From Dendrobium chrysotoxum (lineage: Eukaryota > Streptophyta > Magnoliopsida > Asparagales > Orchidaceae), in NCBI GenBank assembly GCA_019925795.1, contig CM034305.1, positions 70,606,573 to 70,670,572 on the forward strand: a DNA stretch of 64,000 bases, written 5' to 3'. Under the pieces are notes generated by a model. It ran no database searches. It was not told the origin of the DNA and saw only the letters and a program-made list of their open reading frames with translations. Each line of letters begins with the position of its first letter. Within the stretch, counting starts at the first letter, position 1. Of the stretch, positions 35,160-48,144 are shown in pieces. The translations under genes were made by a program, and so were the position numbers.

Positions 35160-36631
35160 ATGGCTGTGATGGTCCCCAAGGATCCATCTTCTTCCAGGAA
35201 GGCAAGTCTTCCTCCCAAGAGGCTCGATCCTGGTTTTTGGCATCTAAAAAGTAGTCCAAATTTTTTAAGTAAGTTTTGACTGGTTTGAAATCATCGAATG
35301 TTTTCGCAACTCTTAAGCGCATTGTGGTTTACCTGCTCATAGAATTTTTGAAGAAGAAATCCAAGCCCCTGCAGCTCCCTTCAAATTTGCCCTAGTAGGG
35401 AAATTTCCTTTTCACCGTTCTTTCCTCAACTCTATCTGAAAATTTTACTTTTTGCTGAAAGTTTCTATTGAGTGTTCTGTGACTCTTTTAGATTCCTACC
35501 ATGTCCTAATTAAGCTGTCAAATGATTTGGAACACAGTCGAATCTTTTCTCTTAGGGCTTATTGTGTGAACAATTGTTACATGAAAATAATCAAATGGTT
35601 TCTTATTTTTAATATCTCTATCGAGTCTCCGATTGTTCGGTCTCCTTTCCTAATTTATGGACACATTTATTTTCACACCGCATTTTATATGGCTTGGAGT
35701 ATATGCTTGGTCATCCGCTACAAACTTATGGTCCTACTGCGTCTGTCTCCCGTCCTTTTTTAACTTGTATTTTAGTTGAGTTAGATGTCACTTAAAATTA
35801 CCCTGATTCTATTTGGATTGATCCAAAAAATTGGAGTATATCCAAAAGGTGGTTCGCAATGATCTCCCTGATTTCAATGATCATTGTAAATCCTTAGGTC
35901 ATAAAAAAACGTAAGTGCTATAACTTACATCCTCATCTATGGAAACCATCATTGCCTAGTTTTAAAACTAATGAGAAAGGTGATAATGTGCTGCTTGCGA
36001 GGGCTGAGTTAGTCTATTCTGCTATGAATGATTTGAACCCAAATCATATCCTGCCTTCTAATGTTCCTAATATCTTATTTGAGGAGAAAAAATCTTCTAA
36101 TGGTTCTACAGAGAATTTAGAGGAATTAAATCCTATGGTTGTTGTTCCTACTATTGTTAATGTTCCTGCCATATCTGAAAATAACATTGTTGAATAGCTC
36201 ATCGTTTGTAATGAAACCTCCAATGATCCTACAATTGAGACTATTATTCTAGCTCATACTAACAACTCTCTCAATACTTCCTAAGAAATATTTCTACCTT
36301 CCTCTTCTATAGAAAATGAGGGTGTCCTGGCCAATTCTATTAGTAATAATTTTCTCAAAAATTCTTTAAGGCTATTTTGGAACCTTCTGAGGAAGGTAGC
36401 TTTGATAGTTCAAACCCTTTTTGGGAAGAAACAAAAATACAATCTGGTGTTGACATTGATTCTACTCTTAACCAAATTTCTAAGAATAGCTCAATCCGTG
36501 GTTCATGGGAGAATTTCAAAGTTGTTTCTAAGAAAAAAAAAAATTCCAAAAAGAAAAAGCAGATATTGCTAGCTTCTAACTATAGGATAATTAGTTCTAA
36601 AGCTGTTAAAAATTTTGATTTTTATGATTAA
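35160..36631 (+). pseudogene. LINE-3 ORF1 remnant
   Basis: Starts at about the ATG at 35160 (MAVMVPKDPSSSRKA) and is broken by many stops. Recognisable blocks align with LINE-1 ORF1: SYHVLIKLSNDLEHSRIFSLRAY (about 35490-35560), a PTASVSRP-like stretch near 35735, HCKSLGH near 35883, and a C-terminal part (36377-36631) ending in NFDFYD and TAA. The stop overlaps an ATG that begins the ORF2 reading (ATGATTAA at 36624-36631). Confidence 0.8.
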
Positions 36632-38158
36632 TATTCTTATTTGGAATGCAATGTGGTGGGTAATATTTCAACTCATTCCTGTATTCGTAGCCTTTGTAAG
36701 TTCATAATATTGTTATTTTGGCTATACTTGAGCCTTTACTGAACATTTTTTAGATTTCTCATTTTCAATGTCAATTGGGCTTTCAATTTTCTTGTGCTAA
36801 TACTAATGGGAAGATTTGGCTATTTTGGAAGGATAGTTTCCATCTTACTATTATAAGAGATTTTAATCAAGTTATTCATTTTTCCTGTCAAATTAATAAT
36901 ATGTTAACTATGGGCTTTATTTGTTATGCTAGTTGTACTAAAATTAGTAGGCATTCTTTGTGGAAACTTGGAAAATATTTTTCTACTTCTTTTAATGGGC
37001 CTTGGTTTGAGGGTGGAAACTTTAATATTATTGTTAATTCATCTGAAAGAATTGGTGGCTCTCCTCCTAGCCTATCTACTTTGGAGGATTTTAATCATAT
37101 GATTATGGATTATGGTCTCACTGATGTTGGCTTCGTAGGTCCTAAATTCACATGGTCTAACAATAGAATGTGTGATAGATTAGAGAATTCTCTTGAACTT
37201 CGATTGGATATCTCCTTTCCAAAACACTTGTATGGACATCTAAGTAGAACTAGTTCTGATCATGCTCATCTTCTTATTTGTATTAAACAAGCTAATTACG
37301 TTGCCTTTAGTACTTCTCATTTCCAAAACATGTGGATCCTCACCAACATTTGTTTAGGGTTGTGAAGGCTAACGGGTGTGCCCCTATCTCCTATTATGAT
37401 GGTTTTAATGGCATTATTCTTTAGCTATTAAACTTAAAAGGCTTAAATAAGTCCTTAGATGGTGGAACAAGCATGTTTGGGAAATGTTTTTGATAAGATA
37501 CTCAAAGCTGAATAAGATGTCATTAGGCTTGAAAGCATGCTTATTTCTAATGGGACTGGTGATATCAATTATCTTTTATTGAATGCTAAGAAACTTCTTT
37601 TCGATTTATAATTAAAAGAAGAGGAATACTAGAGGCAGAAATTGAACTCTAAATTCATTGTTAAGGGTGAAAGGAACACTACGTATTTTCATGCGCAAGC
37701 TAATAATAAAATTGCTAAACCTGCTATTCATGAAATCAAATTTGACCATGGTTCCTGGATGGAGAATGAAGAAACCATATATGATTTAGCTATTTCTCAT
37801 TTCAAGAATTTAATTGGCAAGTCTATGGTGGTGGAGGATATTTCTAACCCTCGCTGTATCCCTTTCATCATTAATAACAATGATAACTTTAAATTTGTCG
37901 ATTGTCCTAGTGATTTAAAAATTTATAATTATGTAATGGAGATGAATAAGGAATGTGTTGTTAGCCCTGTTGGTTTTACTAAAACTTTTTTCTAAAAATA
38001 TTGGCATATTATTAAGAATGACATATGCTTGGCTTTTAAATATTTGTTTAATAGTATGGTTTGGCCTAAGTTTTTCTCTAGTACCTTACTAATTCTTATA
38101 CCTAAATGTGATAACCTAGAATATTGGAATAATTTTAGACCCATTAGTATATGCGCTT
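36624..38158 (+). pseudogene. LINE-3 ORF2, endonuclease and first part of RT
   Basis: After an ATG at 36624 (MINILIWNA, matching the start of LINE-1 ORF2) the endonuclease is readable in a decayed form: KIWLFWKDSFHLTIIRDFNQ, EGGNFNIIVNSSERIGGSPPS, GFVGPKFTWSNNRM and a SSDHAHLLI block that retains the SDH motif. Next come the KGERNTTYFHAQ linker and the start of RT (LILIPKCDNLEYWNNFRPIS). There are several frame changes and stops. RT is cut at 38158 by the RTE insertion and resumes at 38973. Confidence 0.85.
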
Positions 38159-38958
38159 TTGCTGATGATATTCTTCTTGTTGACAAGACTAAAGAGGGAG
38201 TTGAAGGTAAACTTGAAGTCTGGAGATCAACCTTAGAGTCTAAAGGTTTTCGCTTGAGTAGATCTAAAACTGAATATATGGAGTGTAATTTTAGCAGTAA
38301 TAGACCTAGTGAGGGGATTGTGACTTTGGGCGATCAAGTCATTAATAAGAGTACACGTTTTAGATATCTTGGATCTATTGTTCAGAGTGATGGTGAAATA
38401 GATGGGGATGTTATCAGTAGAATTCAAGTTGGATGGTTGAAGTGGAGGAATGCATCGGGTTTGTTGTGTGATAGAAAAGTCCCCCTTAAACTTAAGGGAA
38501 AATTCTATAAGATGGTGGTGAGACCTGCAATGCTTTATGGTGCAGAATGTTGGCCATTAAAAGAGAAGCATAATACTAAGTTATGTGTTGCGGAGATGAG
38601 GATGCTTAGGTGGATGAGTGGATTTACTCTTAGAGACAGGATACGAAATGAGCATATACGTGAAAAGGTTGGAGTAGCTCCAGTGGAGGATAAGATTAGA
38701 GAGAGTCGCCTTAGATGGTTTGGTCACATAAAACGGCGGCCTTCCGATGACCCAGTTAGGAAAGTAGAGGTATTAGATTTGACTTATGTTAAGAAAGGTA
38801 GAGGTAGACCTAAAAAGACTTGGTTAGAAAATATTAGAAATGATCTTTCTCTATTAGATTTAAACGAGAATTTGACTTTGAACCGGACACAATGGAGAAA
38901 AAGGATTCATGTTGCCGACCCCACGTAGTGGGACAAAGGCTTGTTATTGTTGTTGTTG
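38159..38958 (+). mobile_element. RTE-type LINE, 5'-truncated, inserted in LINE-3
   Basis: A 14-bp target duplication, tagtatatgcgctt, flanks it (38145-38158 and 38959-38972). It starts at FADDILLVDKT of the reverse transcriptase and continues to the C-terminal end (RYLGSIVQSDGEIDGD, PLKLKGKFYK, GAECWPLKEKH, MRMLRWMSGF, RGRPKKTWLENI, HVADPT), followed by the family 3' end (cacgtagtgggacaaaggct) and a (TTG)n tail. The ORF is open throughout. The tail and domain order are typical of plant RTE-clade elements. Confidence 0.95.
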
Positions 38959-38972
38959 TAGTATATGCGCTT

Positions 38973-40799
38973 ATTTTAATAAGCTTATTTCTAAAATTCT
39001 TTCTTTTAGAATGTCATATCTTCTACCTAACCTTATATCCTCTAATAATAATGGCTTTTTTAGATGGAGATGCATCTCTGATAATGTGTTGCTTGCTTAA
39101 TAAATCATCCATGCCATTAATTATAAAACTATTGGACATAGTATGGTTATGAAATTGGATATTTCAAAAGCTTGTGATAATATTAATTGGACCTTTATTT
39201 AAAGTTTTTTTATTTTTAATGAGAAGTCCATTCTTATTATTAACATCATTAAAAATGTGTGGTACTCTGTTATTATCAATGGCAATGATAAAGCTTTTTT
39301 TTAAAGCTGCTTTAGGGGTTAGGAAGGGTTATCTCTTATCGCCTCCATTATATATCATTGCAGCTGAGTATCTATATAGAGGTCCTCATGTTATATCATC
39401 TAAATTCAAAAGTATGGCTTATATAAATTTTGATTTTATGCATATATTCCATTTAAAATTTACTAATGATATTATTATTTTTTGCAACGGTTCGATTAAG
39501 ATTGTGAAGAAGTTATATTTTTAACTCTTGAATTTTGCTATTGAAAGTGAGCTTAGCTTTAACAAGAAAAAAATGTTCTTTTATTCCTCTAAAAAGTATG
39601 AATTAGAGTAAAATAAATCTTATTACTCAGTTGATGGATATCACTAAATAATCTCTTTCTATATATTACCTAGGTACTCCACTTTATAATGGAAGAAAGA
39701 ATTTTTTTTTTCTTTTGGAGAAATTCTTCCAAATATTCGGACTAGATTGTTAGCTTGGGAATTTAAATTAATCTCTATGGTAAACTTGTGTTAATTAAAT
39801 TTGTTCTTTGCTCTATACATATATACCTACACCAAACTATCTCCCCTTCTTTGGAGGTTTTAAATAAGTCGGGTAATCTCTTTAACATATTTTTTTGGGG
39901 TTCTTCTCAAGCCTTAAAAAAGATTTATAGAAGGGATCAAAGATTTTGTATTAGCCCCTTTGTTGAGGGTGGGTTAGGTTGCAAAGCCATTTCTAAGTTG
40001 GTTAAGTGCTTTTACGTCAAGATTTGGTAGAAATTTTGCATTAACAATTCTTTATAATCTATGTTCATGAACTCTAAATATTACAACAATATTCATCCTA
40101 CTCAATGTTTTTATTAGAAGGGACAATACCTCGGTTGGTCTAGGATTTGCAAAATTAAATGGCATGGTGAGCAATTTATTCAATGTGGTATAGGTTCTAG
40201 TACATCTTATTTCTGGCAAGATGATTGGTTCGAGATTGGTTCTATTGACACTACTCTCAACTCCCATTCCTTAGTCAATTGTAAAGTCCATTTCATTTTA
40301 AAATAAAATTGGAATGGTAATCTTCTTCTTGAGCATGTTCCTACTTCAGTGGCTGATAACATTTCAGTTATCCCTATAAATAATTTTCATATTGATCAAC
40401 CTATTTTTAACTTTTCTACTAATTGCAAATTCTAAACCAAAGATGTATGGAAATTTGTTAGGGGGCAATCTTATTCTAATGCAGTTTTTAACAAAATTAG
40501 AACTCTGTTATTCCTACCAATATTTCTATCTTAACCCGGCCTGCCCTTAATGTTTTTCTTCATGTCGATGATAAACTTTAGAAAAAAGGATTATACATCA
40601 CCTCTAGATGTCAATGTTGCTCTAATCTAGAGACTATTAATCATGTTTATATTTATGGGCCGATAGCCATTAATGCTTGGTATTTTTTGGATAATGCTTT
40701 GCGTATCAACATGAACTATATCAATTCGAATTGCTATTCCCTTCTTGATCATTTATTTTTAAATGAAGGTTGGGCATATTTTAATGGTTGTTCTAATGG
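38973..40799 (+). pseudogene. LINE-3 ORF2, remainder of RT and zf-RVT
   Basis: RT resumes with YFNKLISKILSFRMSYLLP exactly where it left off. Recognisable pieces follow in several frames: NGNDKAFF-like, GVRKGYLLSP, and a decayed active-site box FTNDIIIFCNGS (FADD in LINE-1). Then come NIFFWGSSQALKK and EGGLGCKAISKL, and zf-RVT with CQCC near 40610. It is cut at 40799-40802 by the CACTA element. Confidence 0.82.
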
Positions 40800-41689
40800 T
40801 GACACTACAAGAAAATTATCAAATACCTGTGGATTTTTTGACTGCCCTGTGACCGCCGAAAATTTTGGTAGTTAAGCCTGTGGCTTAACCGTTGGTGTTA
40901 ATTTGTTGTTATACCGGCAGTTTGGCAACAAAAAATTTTGGCGGTCCCAAGACCATTGGAAATTATGCCGGTTCTACATAAGTTGGACACCTTTACTGGT
41001 GGAATGCCCACCAGTTTCAAGTTAAATTATTTTTGGTGTCGTAGCCCTATTTCGCCCGACCCATTCTTTTTTCTTCAATTTAACTCATCTCCTCCGACAA
41101 ATGAAGTCGAAGCCTGCTCCACCCCCTTCGTCGATCTAGGACATTTCTATACTGATTCTTTTCATTTCTTCAATATTTGTAAGGTAAAACTCGTTCTCTT
41201 CATTCCTTTTCATTTTTATATAATTTCAACCATTAATAAATATTTTAATTAGGTTTAGAGGCAAATGTTAAAAGAATACTCTATTTAAATAAGGGAAAGT
41301 TAGATAAGAAATAATATAATAGAGTATAACCATAAAATCTTATGTCCATGATTTGAGACAAGCAATGGATTATTACATGATTAGAGGCAAGAAAATTTAT
41401 TATTTTATTTATGGCAAAAATTTTGGTATGCACCTGGTTATCATAATTAGAGGCAATCAATGAACTTCTATAAGCATAATTACTTGTTATATAAATTTAT
41501 AATATTGTTGTAAGGGTTCAAATTAGTACATTATGTATTTTCTTGACAAAATATCCTAGATGCTTATAGTACTTCAGGCTAATTCATAAGAGGGAAAGAT
41601 GCATATTTGTAATAATAAATTTAATTTTTATAATTAATAATACTGAGTTTTTATATATTTTTAATTTTAGGTTTATTAATTCAACATCT

Positions 41690-44600
41690 ACATGACTATC
41701 CAAGAAGAGAGATATTAGATGTATAACAGATTATTATATGGATAAAAAGGATTGGCAAATGAATTTATTGAGGTTGAGACTTTCATTCGAGATGCATGTT
41801 AACTACCTTTGTTTAAGTATGATAAAATGTTTTGATTTCCATGCTCAAAGCACAAAAATCAAACTTTTCTTAAGCCTGGAATTGTTAAGGTTGATTTATG
41901 CATAGGGGATTTATTTCAGGATATTGGTTTTGGACTTTACATGAAGAGTATGAGACACATAGAAATACTCATGCAACTCAATACACAATTTCTAGAATAA
42001 TAGATGAAGATCAAATGAATAAACCATATGAAGAACTTGTTTTTGATGTAGAAGGTCCAAATTTAGGAGCAAACATAGAAGAGCTACCAAACCCAGAAAT
42101 AATTTTTTTTTTTTGAATTACTATATGCAACTAAAAAACCAATTTAGGATGGTTGTATAGCTCATTCAGAATTATCAATTACTATTAGGATACATAGTAT
42201 CAAAATTGAATATAATATTCCTCTGGAGTGCTTCAATGACTTTATTTTTCTTTTTAAGGAAATAAATCCAACAGATAATTTAACCCCACAGATTTGTATC
42301 GAATAAAGAAATTAATATCTAAGTTGGGTCTCACCATTATAAAAATTGATTGTTGTATAAATGGTTGAATGTTATACTACAAGTATGATGCGACAGAAGT
42401 TTGTTATCGTACCTACAATGTACCTTGGTTCAAACCCAACTCGAGAAAATAATATTGTCAAAAGAAGATGTTCCAAATTCTCAATTATTTTATTTGTCAA
42501 TTATTTCAAGACTTCGGTGCCTTTATGCATCAATGAGTTCAATAGGTCATATGAGATGGCATAAAGAGAAATTAACTCACAATGGTGTTCTTTCTCATCC
42601 ATTAGATGCTGAAGCATGAAAATATTTTGATTGGGCACATTCTTCATTTGTTATCAAGCCACATAATATAAGATTAAGATTATGTGCTAATGGTTTCTCT
42701 CCATACAATCAGATGGATTCATCATATTCATGTTGGCCAGTCATAAAAATACTATACAACCTTCCACTAGGGATGTGCATGACTACCCCATACATATTCT
42801 TAACACTTATAATATCAGGACCACATAATCTAAAAGCAAAAATTGATATTTTTTACAACTATTAATTGATGACCTCAAGTTCTTACAGGAAAAAGATATC
42901 CTTACATATGACATCTCAACAAAACTGAATTTTCTTATTAAAGATACAATGCTTTGGACCATTAGTGATTTTCTAGCTTACGGTATGTTATAGGGTTTGG
43001 GCATAGCAAGAAAGTTAGCTTTCCCTTACTACATGAAGATTACCAAATCTTTCACACTAAAGCATCTCGTAAAAAATATTTGGCTTGATTGTTCTCGTAT
43101 GTTCCTACATTCTAATCATCTATTTAGAAGAAATATGGATGCATTCTTCAAAAACAGAGTTGAGAGATCACCTACTCCACCCATATTACATGGTTATGAC
43201 ATACTACAAAGACTTTTTGGCATTTTATTAATTATTTATTTTTTAATTTCACTATAGTGTAAATTTTTTGGATATGGCGTTAAACAAAATTGGATTAAAA
43301 AAAATATTTTTTAGATATTACCATATTATAGTACAAATTTTTTAAGGCATAATCTGGATGTTATGCATATTAAGAAGAACATTCTTGACACTATTTTAAT
43401 ATGATCATGGATGTTAAAGGTAGGAGTAAGGATAATTTGAAAGCTAAAATGGACATTAAATAGTATTATACGTGAAGAAATCTAAAGCTAGTAACAAATA
43501 ACGACAGAATAATGAAGCCCAAAGCACCATTCTCATTCATGTTAAAATAAAAAAGATCAATATGTCAGTGGTTTTAAGGTTTAAAAATATCTGATGGCTA
43601 TGGATCAAATTTGAACCGATGTGTATATCTTAAATCTTTGAGATCGTTTAGACTAAAAAGTTATGACTATTACATAGTTATGGAGTTGCTCCTTCCAATT
43701 ATATAATGTCTGTTACTAGATTATATATTGAATTCATTGACAGAGCTTAGCCTTTTCTGCAAAGACCTTCGTTCATCTAAACTAAGCAAAAAGGCTTTAT
43801 AGAGGAGCGAGGAAAACATACTAATCATCTTATACAAGCTAGAAAAAATTTGTTCCACTAGAATTTTTTATTGTATGAAACATCCTTCAGTCCATTTACC
43901 TTTTGAGGCTAGAGTAGAAGGACCTGTATAATATCATTGGATGTACCCTTTTGAGAAGTAAGATTATATTTAATATGCTGTCCTTAATATTTCTAATCCT
44001 AACTAATAATTCTAATGGTCTAATAGATATTTGAACAAGTTAAAAAAATATGTTAAGACTAAAGCATGACTAAAAGGATCCATATGTGAAACATATTTGG
44101 CTCAAGAAACTATCCACTTCTGCTCCTACTACTTTGAGCCCCAAGTGAGAAGTACAAGATCAAAAATTGGTCATAACTTGAACTTTCATGTCGAAGAACA
44201 ATTACAATCTGCACTGTCGGTCTTTAGAAGTCATTGGAAAAGCTAGTGGGAAATGTGTTGCAAGATTATTCAATGATATAGAAATCAAAATAGCAACTTT
44301 ATATGCGCTACTAAACTGCCAGGAAGTTCAACTTAGTAAGTTTTTTCATAATGTGCATAAGAAATCATATTAATTTTTAATTATCACGTGTAAGTTGGAT
44401 GATATGTTGGTAGTAGGAAGAAGTTGAGCATTGAATAGGAGTTCCATGACTACAATGAGCATTAGTTGTAATAGGAAGAAGTTGGTCAAGGATGTATTCT
44501 TCAAAAATAGAGTTGAGAGGTCACCTCGTCCACCTAGATTTAGTGCTTATGACATACTATTAACACTTTCTGGGATTTCATCAATTATTGATTTTCTAAT

Positions 44601-45300
44601 GATATCAGAGTGTAACATTCCTAGATAAAAATAAGTAGTTTTTTTGGATATTATCATATTGGATTATAAATTAGATAAGGCATAATCTTGATTTTATGCA
44701 CATTTAAAAGAATAATCTCGATAACATTTTTAATAAAATCATGGATGTTATAAGAAAGAGTAATGATAATGTGAAAGCTAGAATGGATATTAAAGAATAT
44801 TATAGGTGAATAATTCAAGAGCTAGTAACAAATAACGACAGCAGAATAATGAAGCACAAAGCACCATTCTCATTCACATTAGAATAAAAATGATCAATGT
44901 GTAAGTGGTTTGGAGGTTTAAAAATTCCTGATGGCTATGGATTAAACTTGAGCCGATGAGTAGACCTTAAATCTGTGAGATTATTTGGATTAAAAATTCA
45001 TCACTATCACATAATTATGGAGGTGTTCCTTTTAATTATACTATATCTGTTACTAGATTACATATCAAATCTGTTGACAAAGGAAAACATACCAGTTCAA
45101 AAACTTATGTTCATCTAAACTAAGCGAAGAGGCTGAGGAACGAGGAAAACATATCAGTCATCCTATGCAAGCTACAAAAAAATTTTGCCCATGAATTCTT
45201 TAATTCTATGCAACATCTTACAGTTCATCTACCTTTTAAGGCTCGAGTAGGAGGACTTGTGGAATATCATTGGATGTACCCTTTTGAGAGGTAAGATGTG
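41690..45300 (+). pseudogene. CACTA TNP2-type transposase (Transpos_assoc, Transposase_21, DUF4218), degenerate
   Basis: TNP2 proteins are the catalytic transposases of CACTA elements. Readable blocks in order: MYNRLLYG near 41719; HRGFISGYWFWTLHEEYETH at 41898 (Transpos_assoc); IRLRLCANGFSPYNQMDSSY near 42670, SCWPVIKILYNLP and TYDISTKLNFLIKDTMLWTI (Transposase_21); KNRVERSPTPP at 43160; RHNLDVMHIKKNILDT near 43350; LTELSLFCKDLRSSK near 43740; HLPFEARVEGPV; and GSICETYLAQETIHFCSYYF near 44075 (DUF4218 region). Stops and frame changes are numerous. From 43137 the sequence is present twice in tandem. Confidence 0.88.
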
Positions 45301-45790
45301 TATTTAATACACTATCTTTAATATTAATAATCCTAACTAATAATTCTAATGGTTTAACAAATATTTAAAAAAGTTAAAAAAATGTTAATAATAAAGTATG
45401 ACTAGAATGATCCATATGTGAAGCATATTTTGCTCAAGAAACCACCCACTTTTACTCCTACTTTGAGCCCCATAAAGTACAAGAATACAAATTTGTTGAA
45501 ACATGAACTTTGATATCGAAGAACAATTGCAATCAACATTGTTAGTCTTTAGTAGTCATGTAAAGGCTAGTGAGAAATGTGTTGCAAGATCATCAGCAAT
45601 TTAGAAACCAAAACAATAACTTTATTCATGCTACTAAAATATTAGAAAGTCCAACCTATCTTAGAGTAAGTTTTTTCATAATGTGCATAAGAAATAATGT
45701 TAATTTTTAATTCTCAAGCATAAGTTAGATGATATGTTAGTAGTAAGAAGAAGTTGAGTACTGGACCGTAGTGCCATCACCACATTGAGT
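43137..45790 (+). repeat. internal tandem duplication within the CACTA transposase
   Basis: Unit 1 (43137-44489) and unit 2 (44490 to about 45790) both begin with gatgNattcttcaaaaaNag and the KNRVERSP coding block. Both proceed through RHNLDVMH-, PKAPFSFTL-, LPFEAR- and MYPFE-like text, and both end in Nagtaggaagaagttg wording. The period is about 1353 bp. The units are clearly diverged, so the duplication is old and probably arose while the element was decaying or before it inserted. Confidence 0.8.
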
Positions 45791-45829
45791 ATTGGTCATA
45801 GTAGGAAGAAGTTGAGCACTAGACTAACT

Positions 45830-47430
45830 GGGTGTAGACAGGGTGACCAAGGTCAGGGGCAGACAGTTTCACCAATGACAAGTGCCATCACCACCACCGG
45901 GAAGTCAACATCAGTCCCCCTCTTAGTTGGATCAGGGATAGACAGATCCACCTGTGTTTGGAGTACCACCCCTTGCTGGGTACTTCCCGACTCCTACTTC
46001 CACTAGTACTCAATTTCAACACTTAGGTCCCTTCTATCCATATTACCCCCACCAACATCATAAATAGTTCCATCAATCTACCCCTATCATCCTTACAATC
46101 ACCCTTATTATTACCCACCTCCTGTACAACCAGAAAAGGGTTGACCATCAATAGAAGTAGAGGTTGGCATTAGGGAGCCTACAACAATAGAGGATAAGCA
46201 TGTTTATATAAAATCTAAGGGAGAAACATAAGATCATTTTATTTTGTAAAGTTTTTATAGTTTGATCTATTATGTAATTGATAAAAATTTTTACCTACAG
46301 CTTTAACCCGACAAGGTAGATCACCCACAAGATTTATAATCGAATACAGAGTAAATATGATGCTCCTCACTTATCATTAAAGAAAGTTCAAAAGGAATTT
46401 AAAGATATATAGTTCAAAGAATTTTAGGTATATTTATTTGACATTAGTTAACATTTGTGATTACATTTGTATTAATATTATTTATTATGTCAATATTTTA
46501 TAGAAACTTTTTATTAGTTGCATGAGTGTGGTTTGAGGATTAGAATAAATTTTGAGAAAAGAGGCTCTACTCATCTTAGGGACATGTTCAAAGAAATTAA
46601 AGTATGGAAGCACCCATTATGGATTGGCAAAGGTGTGTGGGCTGATTTGACTAGAGCTTGGGCGAGCCTGAGTTCACCAAATTATGAGAGTAGAACAAGT
46701 AGAATGAAGCATCTTATTGTAGGGGTTTAGGAAGCTCTCATCATCCGGGTGGTTCAATTCCTCATATTAAGTATAGGCGATGACTGGTAAAAGATTATTT
46801 TAATTAGTTTCATAAATATATGTATATTATTTTAATTATGCTCTCTATTTGTAGAAAGAGTATCTGGGTCGGGAGCCAACACCATTAGAGCTATATGCAT
46901 GGACTTACCAACATCAAGTTTATCATTAGTGGGTTAATGAGAAGGTAAGAAAATCTCACCTAAGTATTATTTTTTGAGTTATAATAAAAAATAAATAGAA
47001 ATATATTTTTATGGATTTATTCTCGTTGGTTGATTTTATATGACTTTGGGAGAATCAGCTGTCTATTGGTGGGGGATCATCTTCAAGATCGATCCAGTAC
47101 TTAGGATCAACCCACACGTGGTCACAGGCTATTAGAGGAAGACAAAAGGGGACGGTTTATAGCTTAGGTTCATAAGGATATACTATTGAGAGCAATAAAT
47201 GCACCTCAGTATTTTATGATGCTAGTGGAGTTGTAGAAATTGTCAGCTAGAGGGTTGCTACTCTAACAATAGAGATTGAGGAGATGAAATAGATTCAAGA
47301 TGAGATGCAAGTTGAGCTGCGATCATATCAAGCCAAAAATTCGAAGAAAAAGGATCAGGACCCTGTGCATGAATCATAGGGTAGCGACGAGATGGATGAT
47401 AATTAGATTTAAGTTAATGTTGAAGTTGTT
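45830..47430 (+). pseudogene. CACTA second gene, Transposase_24 (TNPA-like), degenerate
   Basis: The first part is rich in Pro, Tyr and His (PFYPYYPHQHH near 46035), as in the N-terminus of Transposase_24 proteins. Further on come WIGKGVWADLTRAWASLSSP (about 46620-46680), the SRMKHL equivalent of the conserved basic helix, and YLGREPTPLELYAWTYQHQV near 46865, which matches the conserved LGREPTPMELY block. Stops interrupt it. This is the accessory, DNA-binding type of protein commonly paired with TNP2. Little coding sequence is recognisable after 47430. Confidence 0.8.
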
Positions 47431-48144
47431 GTTGGACTTTGAAGAACAAGCTTTTCTTTGAGAACATATTGATGTAAACTCTTTATTGTAGTTCAACTTT
47501 ATATTTTAAAGTTTGTTTATGCTGAACTTTATATTTTAATGTTGTTAGACTTATGTTTTATTATGTTTTAAAGTTGTTTATTTTGAACTTTATGTTTTCA
47601 ACTCTTTTAGTATGTGTTGATTATGAATATTGCGTGTTAATTCATTTTATTTTGTTTATATTATGCATTTATTACATACATCAAATGTGGACAAGTTTGT
47701 GGAAAATTAAGAGGTTGTTAATTTTTTTTACCTTGCTGCAAGTTTTTGGCGGCCTATCGGTGGCCTAACTATCGAAAACTTCAATATTGGATAGATGACA
47801 AGCCACCAAAATAATAAAGAAACTCTCAGAGATTTTTGGTAGTTTTCTAGTGGCTAGACTGCTGAAAAAAACTGGTGTTCAAACCCTGGTAATGCCGCCG
47901 GAAATCTCCAGTGGCTATTCTGCGGAAACTGCTGCTCTGACCATCGCCACAACTAAAATGGAAAATTGTGAGAAATAATTTTTGGTAGAAAAAGTGCCAA
48001 CGAACTGTGTTTCCTACGCGTCTTATACCGGCAAAAGAAAATCTTTTGGAAAACCATCTGAACCCGTAAATTCCGCATGAAAAGTTCCCATTTCTATTAT
48101 AAAAATCTACCGATAATGGGCAGTTTTCCTGTAGTGTAGTGTGA

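Larger units (their letters stand above)
40803..48141 (+). mobile_element. CACTA (En/Spm-type) DNA transposon
   Basis: The left end is CACTACAAGAAAA. The right end reads TTTTCCTGTAGTGTAGTG, whose complement begins CACTACACTACAGGAAAA, so the terminal CACTA is doubled. The 3-bp target duplication TGA lies at 40800-40802 and 48142-48144. Removing the element with one TGA restores LINE-3 reading (MVVLMVTLWLRWIERN, aligned with NVVPCLILWFIWLDRN in LINE-1), which confirms both boundaries. Inside are a decayed TNP2 transposase gene and a Transposase_24 gene in the same orientation. Subterminal sequences contain repeated aattttggcggt/ccgccgaaaa motifs. Length is 7339 bp. Confidence 0.95.
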
